From an uncultured Collinsella sp. (GTDB taxonomy: Bacteria; Actinomycetota; Coriobacteriia; Coriobacteriales; Coriobacteriaceae): a DNA stretch of 9,423 nt. Location: contig CAJMBB010000074.1 of NCBI GenBank assembly GCA_905211615.1, forward strand, positions 1-9,423, given 5' to 3'. Positions 1 to 7,073 of this stretch are shown piece after piece. The notes under the pieces were generated by a model. The model worked only from the letters and a program-made list of their open reading frames with translations, had not been told where the DNA came from and did no database searches. The translations under genes were made by a program, and so were the position numbers. Each line of letters starts with the position of its first letter. The first letter of the stretch is position 1.

Positions 1-2
1 CA

Positions 3-185
3 TCCGGTTCCACCGGGCCGCGCGGCAAGGAGATATATTGCCAGACCGGAGGGGCACCGTGGGCGGGAATCGCGCACTCCATAATTTGTTCACAAATGAA
101 TAGGTCCCTCAGTCGCATCACTGAGGTTAAAACTGAAGCATTGGCTTCTGATATTGGCGATGACCAGCTGTTTTATGAGTATTGA
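3..185 (+). CDS. Possible 3' end of an unrecognised gene, cut by the window edge
   Basis: A plus-strand reading frame is open from the left edge for 60 codons and stops at TGA 183-185. Its last residues read ASDIGDDQLFYEY, which has an ordinary protein-like composition, but I recognise no family. The only internal ATG is at 96-98. This stretch is less GC-rich than the rest of the window. A 60-codon open frame at an edge can arise by chance, and a hairpin (CCTCAG 107-112 with CTGAGG 121-126) lies inside it. If real, it would be the only plus-strand protein gene here and would converge on tRNA-Lys. Confidence 0.22.
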   Translation, partial: SGSTGPRGKEIYCQTGGAPWAGIAHSIICSQMNRSLSRITEVKTEALASDIGDDQLFYEY

Positions 186-294
186 GACATCGGTCATCTC
201 TGGAGCGCTACTTTACCCCAAAGGCATCAGCTATTTGTTTCCCATCGGTAAAAGGCGGGTTTTGTTCGCCAAGCGTTCTTATATATAGATAGAT
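186..294. other. Intergenic, no gene seen
   Basis: No convincing reading frame or RNA gene. A weak hairpin (GGCG about 254-257 with CGCC about 267-270) would be followed by TTTT on the minus strand, which is too weak to call a terminator. A short simple-sequence tract (TATAGATAGAT) lies next to the palindrome at 295-310. Confidence 0.4.
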
Positions 295-310
295 ACGGGT
301 TCGAACCCGT
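295..310. repeat. Perfect 16-bp palindrome resembling a tRNA T-arm
   Basis: ACGGGTTCGAACCCGT is a perfect palindrome whose centre, GGGTTCGAACCC, is the T-arm sequence of many tRNAs. It is followed on the plus strand by GCACCGGCAACA, which resembles the acceptor end of a tRNA-Leu-like molecule (CACCGGCACCA). No 5' tRNA half is present and the T-loop would be one base short, so it is at best a degraded tRNA 3' fragment. It lies just beyond the tRNA-Lys terminator. Confidence 0.45.
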
Positions 311-321
311 GCACCGGCAAC

Positions 322-353
322 AAAAAAAGCGACCAACCGGAGTCGATCGCTTT
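322..353 (-). terminator. Rho-independent terminator of tRNA-Lys
   Basis: On the minus strand the stem AAAGCGA (353-347) pairs with TCGCTTT (332-326) around a 14-nt loop and runs into a seven-T tract (328-322). It begins 8 nt past the tRNA-Lys CCA end, so it should end the tRNA transcript and any aminopeptidase read-through transcript. Confidence 0.85.
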
Positions 354-361
354 CTATTCTA

Positions 362-437
362 TGGTGGGCCGTCAGGGGTTCGAACCCTGGACCTTGGGAT
401 TAAAAGTCCCCTGCTCTGCCAGCTGAGCTAACGGCCC
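362..437 (-). tRNA. tRNA-Lys(UUU)
   Basis: A complete 76-nt tRNA with encoded CCA. The acceptor strands GGGCCGT and ACGGCCC pair perfectly. The D-arm is GCTC...GAGC. The anticodon loop CTTTTAA gives anticodon UUU, and the T-arm is CAGGG-TTCGAAC-CCCTG. The anticodon stem has one oddity, a G-A apposition at its top pair (27-43). The gene begins only 28 nt after the aminopeptidase stop codon, with no terminator between, so it may be made partly from the aminopeptidase transcript. Confidence 0.97.
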
Positions 438-465
438 GCGGGTGGCATTGTACCACGGTCTGGGA

Positions 466-1746
466 CTATTCCCAACTCCATTGGCCGTTCTGGAAAATCA
501 CAACTTCACGTCCATCAGGCGTAATGCCCGTAATATCGATATCGTCCGTGCCGATCATAAAATCGACGTGCGTGCTCGAGACGTTAACGCCATGCTCCAG
601 GAGCTCCTCCTTGGACATGTCATACCCACCCTCGATGCATTCGGGGAAACCGACACCTAGCGCGAGATGGCAGCTAGCGTTCTCGTCATAGAGCGTATCG
701 TAGAACAGTACGCCACTTTCGCGGATCGGCGTGTTCTTGGAAATGAGCGCGACCTCTCCCAGGTGAGCAGCGCCCTCGTCAGTATCGATGATACTTGCGA
801 GCGTTGCCTTGCCCACGCGGGCGTCGTAGTCCACCACGCGGCCGCCCTCGAACTTAATCCAAAAATCGTCGACTTTATTGCCGTGGTGGATGAGCGGCAT
901 GGCCGAGTACACGATACCGTCGGCGCGCATGCGATCGGGCGAGGTGAAGACTTCCTCGGTGGGAATGTTGGGGAAGAAGGGGTGTCCATCGGGCGTCTTG
1001 CCCTTGCCGCCGGCCCACTCGTGACCCTTCGTCATGCCAATCGTCAGATCGGTTCCATTTGCCGCGGTGTAATGCAGGTAGTCGAAACGATTGTCGTTCA
1101 GGAAACGCAAGTTCTTTTCGAATGCGGCGTCATGGAGTTCCCAGTCGCTCTCTGGGTCCTGGCCATCGGCGCGCGCGGTGTGCAGAATCGCATTCCACAG
1201 CTTATAGATTGCAACCTCATCAGCGTCTCCCGGGAACACCTCGTGCGCCCAAGCCACGACCGGAGCGCCGGCGATGCACCACGGATTGATGTTGTAATCC
1301 AGTCCACGGCGGAAAACTTTGCACTGCGTATTCCTCGCCTTGGATGCCGCGGCCGGCTTGGCTGGATCGATGCCCTTGAGGGCTGCAGGATCCGCACCCT
1401 CGATAAAGACAAAGCAGGCACCATCCTGGGCCAAGGAATCCAGCTGCATGCGCTTCCACTCGGGCGTCTGCTCAAAATAGCTTTTCTCGACATGCTCGTA
1501 CGTGAGCCTCGTCACGGCATCATCGGCCCAAATGACCGTCACGTGGCCGGCGCCGGCAGCATAGGCCTCCGCGACCACCACGCGCGCAAACGGCGCGCAC
1601 TCGACCGGAGACTGAACGACGACCTCCTGGCCGGGCTTGACGTTTACGCCCTTGCGGACGACCAGGCGCGCGTAGTTTTTAATCTTGGGCTCCAGGGCCT
1701 TCATGCCCTCCAGAGCCTCTTCGACCGTCAGGGCAGCTCGAATCAT
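466..1746 (-). CDS. M29-family metallo-aminopeptidase (AmpS/PepS-like)
   Basis: Cytoplasmic exopeptidase that removes N-terminal residues from peptides using two metal ions (role known for family M29). The protein is 426 aa, full length for the family. The metal ligands line up with those known from the thermophilic M29 enzymes: Glu265 in IPTEEVFTSP, Glu331 in GEVALI, His360 in ASCHLALG, and His393 and Asp395 in STHVDFMIG. There is no signal peptide. I chose the ATG at 1746 (MIRAALTVEE) because GGAG lies 7 nt upstream of it. An upstream in-frame ATG at 1758 would add MEWH but has no ribosome binding site and would place the GGAG inside the gene. The gene follows the terminator of the purC unit and runs toward tRNA-Lys. 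Substrate preference cannot be read from the sequence. Confidence 0.93.
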   Translation of the reverse strand: MIRAALTVEEALEGMKALEPKIKNYARLVVRKGVNVKPGQEVVVQSPVECAPFARVVVAEAYAAGAGHVTVIWADDAVTRLTYEHVEKSYFEQTPEWKRMQLDSLAQDGACFVFIEGADPAALKGIDPAKPAAASKARNTQCKVFRRGLDYNINPWCIAGAPVVAWAHEVFPGDADEVAIYKLWNAILHTARADGQDPESDWELHDAAFEKNLRFLNDNRFDYLHYTAANGTDLTIGMTKGHEWAGGKGKTPDGHPFFPNIPTEEVFTSPDRMRADGIVYSAMPLIHHGNKVDDFWIKFEGGRVVDYDARVGKATLASIIDTDEGAAHLGEVALISKNTPIRESGVLFYDTLYDENASCHLALGVGFPECIEGGYDMSKEELLEHGVNVSSTHVDFMIGTDDIDITGITPDGREVVIFQNGQWSWE

Positions 1747-1774
1747 GTGCCACTCCATCTATCTATAGAACAGT

Positions 1775-1805
1775 AAAAAGGCGCGCCGCAAAAACGACGC
1801 GCCTT
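1775..1805 (-). terminator. Rho-independent terminator after the purC-membrane protein unit
   Basis: On the minus strand AAGGCGCG (1805-1798) pairs with CGCGCCTT (1785-1778) and is followed by T's (1779-1775). It begins 30 nt past the stop of the membrane-protein gene and separates it from the aminopeptidase gene. Confidence 0.88.
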
Positions 1806-1835
1806 ATATCTTAGCGATAAGTATGTATGCAAACG

Positions 1836-2411
1836 CTACTTCTTCTTGGAGTCCTTCTTGTCCTCCTCGGCAGCCGCGCGCTCAATAAGAGCGTTGAGCT
1901 TGTTCTCGGACATGCCCTCAGCCTGTGCGCGGTACATGTTGCGCAAGGGACGAATACGAGCGAAGTCATAGATAAAGTCGCCCAAAATGATGACGTAGGA
2001 CAAAACAATGCCGACCATCTGGACAGGGCTGGACACCATGCCAGCGGGAGCGAAGTACAGCGAGGCCCAAATTGCCACGACGAGCACCATGCCAATGGCG
2101 AGCACAATCCACCAGATGCGACGGCGCTTGGTGTAGTCCTCGTCCTGCTTGAGGAGGATATTCGACACCGTATAGATGCGGTCCTCCTTGGCGCGCTGCT
2201 TAGCCTTGCGGGCGCGCTTCTCCTCTTTAGAGAGGCCCTCGAGGTTCTCGCCCTTCTCGAGCTCTTTGCGGCGTGCCTTAGACGAAGCCGGCACGACGCG
2301 AACGGAGCTCGCTGCTTGGCGGGCGGGCTTAGCAGATGCGGCAGACTTGCGCGCAACCCCGGTAACTTCGTGGGATTGCGTGCGCTTGTTCGTGGCGCTA
2401 CGGGTACTCAC
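1836..2411 (-). CDS. Hypothetical two-helix membrane protein with a basic N-terminal tail
   Basis: No family recognised. The 191-aa protein has three parts. Residues 1-97 are a Lys/Arg/Ala/Ser-rich, probably disordered tail, with a charged stretch at 46-77 that could form a helix. Two hydrophobic helices follow at about 99-120 and 128-148. The tail at 150-191 is highly charged and ends in KKDSKKK. The positive flanks predict both ends in the cytoplasm with a short external loop. The start is GTG at 2411, placed directly against the purC stop (TAAGTG), with GGAG nine bases upstream inside the purC coding sequence. Translation is therefore probably coupled to purC, and the gene ends at the terminator at 1775-1805. 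The basic tail could contact RNA, DNA, ribosomes or lipid head groups, but nothing in the sequence decides this. Being in an operon with purC does not by itself imply a purine role. Confidence 0.85.
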   Translation of the reverse strand: MSTRSATNKRTQSHEVTGVARKSAASAKPARQAASSVRVVPASSKARRKELEKGENLEGLSKEEKRARKAKQRAKEDRIYTVSNILLKQDEDYTKRRRIWWIVLAIGMVLVVAIWASLYFAPAGMVSSPVQMVGIVLSYVIILGDFIYDFARIRPLRNMYRAQAEGMSENKLNALIERAAAEEDKKDSKKK

Positions 2412-3299
2412 TTATGCGTTCTCCTTCATGCTTGTGAACTGGGAGCCCGTGATGATCTGGAAGGCCTCGCGATAGCGCTCGGACGTGCCATCGATGACCT
2501 CGGCGGGCAGGTGCGGGGTCTCCCCCGTCATATCCCAGTTGGCCTTGAGCCAATTGCGGACGAATTGCTTGTCGTAGCTAGGCTGGATCTTGCCCTCCTC
2601 GTAGCTGGCAGCAGGCCAGAAACGGCTGGAGTCGGGCGTGAGACACTCGTCGATCAGCGTGACCTTGCCATCAATAACACCAAACTCGAACTTGGTGTCG
2701 GCGATGATGATGCCACGGGTCGCGGCGTACTCGGCGGCAGCCTTGTAGATCTTGAGAGAAAGGTCACGAATCTGCGTGGCGATGTCCTCGCCCACGATCT
2801 CGCAGCAACGCTCGAACGAGATGTTCTCGTCGTGGTCACCGATCTCGGCCTTCGTGGACGGCGTGAACAGCGGCTCAGGAAGTTTGGAAGCCTCGGTCAG
2901 GCCCTCAGGCAGCTGGATGCCGCAGACAGTGCCGTTCTCGTCGTAGGTCTTCTTGCCCGAACCGGTCAGATAGCCGCGGACGATGCACTCGATAGGAATC
3001 GTCTGGGCCTTCTTAACCAGCATGGCACGGCCAGCGAGGTAGTCACGATACTCAGCAAACTCCTCGGGGAAATCCGCCGGGTCGATGGAAACGAGATGGT
3101 TGGGGACGATGTCGGCAAACTTATCGAACCAGAATGCCGAGATGCGATTGAGTACCTCTCCCTTAAACGGGATCTCGTCGGGAAGAATGAAGTCGAACGC
3201 AGAAATGCGGTCGGTGGCGACCATCAGCAGGTTTTCACCGGCATCGTAGATATCACGAACCTTGCCACGGGAATCCGGACGACGCTCCATCGTTGTCAC
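2412..3299 (-). CDS. purC: Phosphoribosylaminoimidazole-succinocarboxamide synthase (SAICAR synthetase)
   Basis: Joins CAIR and aspartate with ATP hydrolysis to make SAICAR in de novo purine synthesis, in the cytoplasm. At 295 aa it is the longer, yeast ADE1-like form. Visible landmarks (numbered from the chosen start) are GKVRDIYD at 12-19 in the ATP-binding N-lobe, IPIECIVRGYLTGSG at 101-115 (a SAICAR synthetase signature), IADTKFEFG at 199-207, and LTPDSSRFWP at 220-229. SYDKQFVRNWL follows at 241-251. I chose the GTG at 3299 because AAGGAG lies 8 nt upstream. A GTG at 3308 is also in frame but overlaps that ribosome binding site, and the ATG at 3290 is too far from it. The stop abuts the next gene's start. 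A hairpin in the leader (3331-3350) may end the upstream kinase transcript or regulate this gene. Confidence 0.97.
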   Translation of the reverse strand: MTTMERRPDSRGKVRDIYDAGENLLMVATDRISAFDFILPDEIPFKGEVLNRISAFWFDKFADIVPNHLVSIDPADFPEEFAEYRDYLAGRAMLVKKAQTIPIECIVRGYLTGSGKKTYDENGTVCGIQLPEGLTEASKLPEPLFTPSTKAEIGDHDENISFERCCEIVGEDIATQIRDLSLKIYKAAAEYAATRGIIIADTKFEFGVIDGKVTLIDECLTPDSSRFWPAASYEEGKIQPSYDKQFVRNWLKANWDMTGETPHLPAEVIDGTSERYREAFQIITGSQFTSMKENA

Positions 3300-3330
3300 G
3301 TGAGTCACTCCTTACCTAAATACGACAGAA

Positions 3331-3350
3331 ATGCGGGTTCTTTCCCGCAT
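3331..3350 (-). terminator. Hairpin between the kinase and purC, possible terminator or attenuator
   Basis: A perfect 7-bp stem (ATGCGGG / CCCGCAT) with a 6-nt loop is followed on the minus strand by TTCTGT rather than a full T tract. It lies 58 nt past the kinase stop and about 20 nt before the purC ribosome binding site. It could be a weak terminator of the two-component unit or a leader structure for purC. I see no match to the purine riboswitch core around it. Confidence 0.4.
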
Positions 3351-3408
3351 GTTTTCGCAAACTCGGAGCGGCAGGGACGCGGCCCCTCCTTCACCGAATA
3401 GCGAAAAG

Positions 3409-4974
3409 CTAGTGCTCCATTGTAGTAGATGCCGCGTCTGCCGTGTGCTCGCGGGGCAGATGAATTGTAAAAGTCGTACCCTTTCCAAGCTCCGACTCCA
3501 CGGATATGTAGCCATGGTGACGCTCGACGATCTGCTTGGTCACGGCGAGGCCAACGCCCAGGCCGCCAGCTTCGCGGGCGCGGCTGGCATCGGCGCGCCA
3601 AAATCGTCCGAAGATACGCGACAAATCGTCCTTGGCAATACCGATACCGGTATCCGAAACGGCAATACTGACATGTTTGCGGTCGCTGAGCACCGACACC
3701 ACGACCCAACCGCCCTCGGGGGTGTAGCGCATGGCGTTGCTCATGAGGTTGATAACACATTGCGTGATCATGTCGGGATCGGCCTCGACGACATCGTCGT
3801 GACCCTGGGTCTCGTCCGCAAAACGCAGGCGCAGATCGCGGTCGACAAACAGGCGCTCCTGGGCATTGACGATGGAACGCACGAAAGGAACCATGTCCAC
3901 CGGCTCAAGGTTGAGCGGAGCCGTGCTGTTTTCCATGCGCGACAGGTCGAGCATCTGCTGCACCAGACGAGCCAGGCGACGCGTCTCGGAAGCAACGGTC
4001 TCCAAATGCTCATCGTCGGTGGGATACACGCCATCCTGCATGGCCTCGACCGTTGCGAGCATGGCCATAAGCGGCGTGCGAAGCTCGTGTGCAACGTCTG
4101 AGGTCAGGCGCTTCTCGTGTTTCATATCCTTCTCGAGCGAGGTGGCCATCTCATCGAAGGTCTCACCCAGCTGATCGATATCGTCATCACCGCGCAGCCC
4201 CGTGCGAGCCGACAGGTCGCCGTCACGGATTTGCTTTGCGGTACTGGTGATGCGATGAATCGGTTTGGTGAGCATGCGCGACACGAGCGATCCGATAACG
4301 ACCGAAATGCAGATTGCAACAACCGCGGCGAGGGCCATGGCGTTAAAGGTCTTCTCCCTAAACGCAGAGTCCGCCTTGGTGAGCAGAGCGTCGGAGCCGA
4401 TGGCCCACAGCTTTACCTGTCCGACATGCTCGCCGGAAGACGTTACAATCTCGACGTTAGCAACGCTATCGGAGTCGGTTGGAGCAGACGAGACCGGGCT
4501 ATGCGATGCCCTCTTGCCGCTCGTGTCGTCGGTCGTAGCCTGGTTTTCGCGTACATCGGCGGTGGCGCTTGCCGAGGGCCAGGAATCGTCATAAACGATC
4601 ACGCCCTTTTTATTGACGACCTGCATGCCCAGATCGTCGGAAACCAAACTCGACGTTGCGACCGTGCGCAGTTCTCCCGCGGTCCAAGAGCCGTTTTCCT
4701 CATATGAGGTCGCCAACTTCTCGGCAGCGGAATTTGCGATTTCGACGATATTGGAGCGTGTGTAATCCGAAAAGACCGTGCCCCACACAACAGAGACAAC
4801 GCCCACCAGCACCAATACCGTCATGAGCGATGTCAGAGCAAAAGCAAGTGCCATGCGCGAGGGATAGCTCATCGTTGGCCGTGAATCGGAACGAGGCGTG
4901 TTCCAACTAGCCTTGGAACCCGCCTCGCTCTCCTGCTTGTGCTTTTGTCCGATTTCAAAGCGCGCAGGTGTCAT
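3409..4974 (-). CDS. Membrane sensor histidine kinase, HAMP-HisKA-HATPase type
   Basis: Inner-membrane sensor kinase, 521 aa. It should autophosphorylate on His296 and pass phosphate to the adjacent response regulator. Parts in order are: a cytoplasmic tail 1-40, a transmembrane helix about 41-66, an extracytoplasmic domain about 67-208, a second helix about 211-234, and HAMP about 231-284. The dimerisation/phosphoacceptor domain has the H-box SDVAHELRTPL (292-302). The ATPase domain has an N-box (NLMSNAMRYTPEGG from 409), G1 DTGIG (441-445), an F-box FGRFWR (455-460) and G2 GGLGVGLAV (470-478). All catalytic boxes are intact. The sensor part contains a Ser/Thr/Asp-rich low-complexity insert at about 131-172, and I recognise no ligand fold. 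The ATG is 11 nt past the regulator stop, with GGGA as a modest ribosome binding site, so the pair is surely one operon. The signal sensed is unknown. Confidence 0.96.
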   Translation of the reverse strand: MTPARFEIGQKHKQESEAGSKASWNTPRSDSRPTMSYPSRMALAFALTSLMTVLVLVGVVSVVWGTVFSDYTRSNIVEIANSAAEKLATSYEENGSWTAGELRTVATSSLVSDDLGMQVVNKKGVIVYDDSWPSASATADVRENQATTDDTSGKRASHSPVSSAPTDSDSVANVEIVTSSGEHVGQVKLWAIGSDALLTKADSAFREKTFNAMALAAVVAICISVVIGSLVSRMLTKPIHRITSTAKQIRDGDLSARTGLRGDDDIDQLGETFDEMATSLEKDMKHEKRLTSDVAHELRTPLMAMLATVEAMQDGVYPTDDEHLETVASETRRLARLVQQMLDLSRMENSTAPLNLEPVDMVPFVRSIVNAQERLFVDRDLRLRFADETQGHDDVVEADPDMITQCVINLMSNAMRYTPEGGWVVVSVLSDRKHVSIAVSDTGIGIAKDDLSRIFGRFWRADASRAREAGGLGVGLAVTKQIVERHHGYISVESELGKGTTFTIHLPREHTADAASTTMEH

Positions 4975-4985
4975 ATGTGATTTCC

Positions 4986-5708
4986 CTATTTCTCGTCCGA
5001 CTTATCGGTCTTGGCCGGAGCCTCGAAGCGATAGCCGACACCATGGACGGTGTAGAGCCACTTGGGCTTCTTGGGATCATCGCCCAGCTTGGCGCGAAGA
5101 TTCTTCACGTGGCTATCGATGGTGCGCTCATAGCCCTCAAAGTCATACCCGAGCACTTTCTCGACCAGCTCCATGCGGTTATACACACGGCCGGGATGAC
5201 GGGCAAGTGTGGTGAGCAGCTTGAACTCGGAAGCCGTCAGATCGACTTCCTTGCCCTCGACCAAGATCTTGTGGCCCGAGATATCGATGACCAGATCGCC
5301 GAAGTCGAGTACCTCGACGGCGGGCTCGTCGGCCTGATGGGCACGGCGGAACAGAGCGCGAACGCGGGCGACGAGCTCGCGCGGCGAGAACGGCTTAATC
5401 AGATAGTCGTCGGCGCCGAGCTCAAGACCGATAATACGGTCCTCGATCTCGCCCTTAGCCGTCAGCATGATGATGGGGACATCCGAGGTATCGCGAATGG
5501 TGCGGCAAACGCGCTCGCCGGGGATCTTGGGGAGCATAAGGTCGAGCACGACCAGGTCGAACTGATGCTTCTCGAACTCCTCGATCGCGGACTGGCCGTC
5601 GCCGACGCCCACAACCCAGTAGCCTTCGCGCTCGAGATAGGCAGCGACGGCGTCACGGATTGCCTTCTCATCCTCGACCAGCAGAATCTTTTTTGCATCT
5701 GAAGCCAT
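4986..5708 (-). CDS. OmpR/PhoB-family response regulator
   Basis: DNA-binding response regulator, 240 aa, the partner of the downstream histidine kinase. The receiver domain (about 6-120) has the acidic pair Glu12/Asp13, the phosphoacceptor Asp56 in VVLDLMLP, Thr83 in MLTAKG and Lys105 in YLIKPF, so it should be phosphorylatable. The winged-helix domain spans about 136-229, with the recognition-helix region RTIDSHVKNLRAKLG and the terminal hairpin VHGVGYRFE. I chose the ATG at 5708 (MASDAKKILLVEDE) because a run of G's (5716-5721) sits 7 nt upstream as the ribosome binding site. The longer frame beginning with TTG at 5729 would put that site inside the gene. The gene stands after the Tat lipoprotein gene with 153 nt between, which hold a large hairpin, so it may have its own promoter. 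Targets cannot be inferred. Confidence 0.96.
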   Translation of the reverse strand: MASDAKKILLVEDEKAIRDAVAAYLEREGYWVVGVGDGQSAIEEFEKHQFDLVVLDLMLPKIPGERVCRTIRDTSDVPIIMLTAKGEIEDRIIGLELGADDYLIKPFSPRELVARVRALFRRAHQADEPAVEVLDFGDLVIDISGHKILVEGKEVDLTASEFKLLTTLARHPGRVYNRMELVEKVLGYDFEGYERTIDSHVKNLRAKLGDDPKKPKWLYTVHGVGYRFEAPAKTDKSDEK

Positions 5709-5764
5709 AACACGGCCCCCCTGTCTCAATTAGCTAAGAACAAGCCCATTTTAACGCACCTGAG

Positions 5765-5801
5765 CCCGCCAGATGCCGCTATGACGCGGCAGCTCGGCGG
5801 G
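5765..5801 (-). other. Large GC-rich stem-loop between the lipoprotein gene and the response regulator
   Basis: CCCGCC (5765-5770) pairs with GGCGGG (5796-5801), and TGCCGC (5774-5779) with GCGGCA (5786-5791). Two more pairs can form in the interior and the loop is 6 nt. No T tract follows on either strand, so it is not a standard intrinsic terminator. It lies 60 nt past the lipoprotein stop and 57 nt before the regulator start. It could protect the 3' end of the upstream mRNA or be a structured leader for the two-component operon. Confidence 0.6.
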
Positions 5802-5861
5802 CGGTACTCACAATTACAACGCGTTTATTCCCCTGTTGGCGCCTTTTTAACCCCTCTAAGC

Positions 5862-7073
5862 TTAAAGAGAGAATAGGCGTGCAGTGACCGTCTCTGGTAT
5901 ACCCTGGCTGTTGCGCACCGTGGCGTACGTAAGGAATGAGTCCGATTTTCCCGCCGTAGCTGGATAATCGCCATACTCCAAAGCGCGGTCGGGCGACAGC
6001 AGCGAGCCATAGGTCTTGGCAGAGGTGTCGATCAGGAAATGCGACGCCTGTACCTTAACAAGGTATTTATTCTTCTTGCCAGCCGCACATGCGAGCGGCT
6101 CGCGTGACAGGAAGAGGTACGGCCCTCCTTCATTACCGATATACGTGCCCATATTGCCCAGGCTGCCCACGCCACTATAGGCCGCCTCGATAGAAAACAC
6201 GAAGGTATCGCCCATATATACGGCCTCGAAAGGCAAAACTGACGAAGGAAGGACCAACTGGGCACGCTTGGTGTTGTTGCCGTCGGTCAGATCGATTGCC
6301 GTTATGCCGTAGTAGACGCCCTCGTCGTTGCGGACACGCGGCGAGATGGTCAAAATGCCGTCGCTCGCGCGCGGGGCCGATGCAAAGCGGCCCGTCGATT
6401 TCCAAATTGTCTCGGCCTTGGATTCATCAAGTGAGCGACGATAGCAAAACGAATCGCTACTCGTTTTATTGCCACCTGCCGAGGGCATTTTATACCAGAT
6501 GACTGATGACCCGAACGCCGTAAACAGCGGCGGATCATAGTCCTTGCCACCTCGATCGAGCTCAACCACGTCGCCAGAGAGCGAAGCGCCCGACAGATTT
6601 TGACCGTAGAGCTTCCACGATGAATTGGCAAAGTTCATCTCAACCCACGCGAATACGCTGTCGCCGGCACGGACATCGTAGAATGCATATCCCGTGCCCT
6701 CGATAGGATCCTCGATTAATGTGGTAAGCGAGCCATCGCCCAGGTTGAGCACACCGAGTGTGTTGGCGTGCAGTGCCGATGCGGGCGCCATCATCGCCGC
6801 GGCGTAATCGCCGTCGCAGTAGTACAGCAGCGTACCCAGAGGCAGCGTCCATGACGCCGCCGGCTCAAGATCGATGTCGACTGCCTCGTACTCATCCGTA
6901 ATCGAGATGATTTTGGAATCATCCTTGATAACCTGCGGCTCGCCGGCGGCATCATCGCTGGTGCCCGTTTTTTTCGAGCATCCGGCAAGCACCGTGGCAG
7001 CGCCCGCGGCAGCCCCACCGAGTACAAAGCCGCGACGCGATATTCCGTTCTTGATGTGATCGCCGATACCCAT
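5862..7073 (-). CDS. Tat-exported lipoprotein of unknown function
   Basis: Predicted secreted, membrane-anchored protein of 403 aa. The N-terminus has a twin-arginine signal (SRRGFV, Arg13-Arg14), a hydrophobic stretch of Gly/Ala at 16-30, and a lipobox VLAGC, so the mature protein should begin at lipid-modified Cys32. A Ser/Asp/Lys-rich linker follows to about residue 50. The rest is rich in aromatic residues and in repeated stretches of alternating hydrophobic residues with Gly/Asp turns, which suggests a beta-propeller-like fold. That is inferred from pattern only, and no enzymatic motif is visible. Export by Tat implies folding, and perhaps cofactor loading, in the cytoplasm. The ATG shares its A with the stop of the upstream TSCPD gene (TAATG), so translation is probably coupled. 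The next gene downstream encodes a response regulator, so this protein could be an accessory sensor, but that is speculation. Confidence 0.9.
   Translation of the reverse strand: MGIGDHIKNGISRRGFVLGGAAAGAATVLAGCSKKTGTSDDAAGEPQVIKDDSKIISITDEYEAVDIDLEPAASWTLPLGTLLYYCDGDYAAAMMAPASALHANTLGVLNLGDGSLTTLIEDPIEGTGYAFYDVRAGDSVFAWVEMNFANSSWKLYGQNLSGASLSGDVVELDRGGKDYDPPLFTAFGSSVIWYKMPSAGGNKTSSDSFCYRRSLDESKAETIWKSTGRFASAPRASDGILTISPRVRNDEGVYYGITAIDLTDGNNTKRAQLVLPSSVLPFEAVYMGDTFVFSIEAAYSGVGSLGNMGTYIGNEGGPYLFLSREPLACAAGKKNKYLVKVQASHFLIDTSAKTYGSLLSPDRALEYGDYPATAGKSDSFLTYATVRNSQGIPETVTARLFSL

Noticed and set aside
283..1768. Matching TATAGATAGAT tracts at about 283-295 and, inverted, before the aminopeptidase gene
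   Set aside because: An 11-base simple-sequence match in AT-rich intergenic DNA is likely by chance and has no other shared flank.
1827..3401. A 524-codon open frame on the plus strand opposite purC and the membrane-protein gene
   Set aside because: It lies wholly antisense to two convincing genes and has no recognisable domain. Long antisense frames are expected where GC-rich codon bias removes stop codons.
4968..5702. A 244-codon plus-strand frame opposite the response regulator, and a 369-codon one at 667-1776 opposite the aminopeptidase
   Set aside because: Both are antisense shadows of genes with intact catalytic or phosphorylation motifs. Their products match no family.
5709..5729. 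Response regulator extended to a TTG start at 5729
   Set aside because: The extension would contain the G-rich ribosome binding site of the ATG at 5708, and the family begins just before the ILLVEDE strand.
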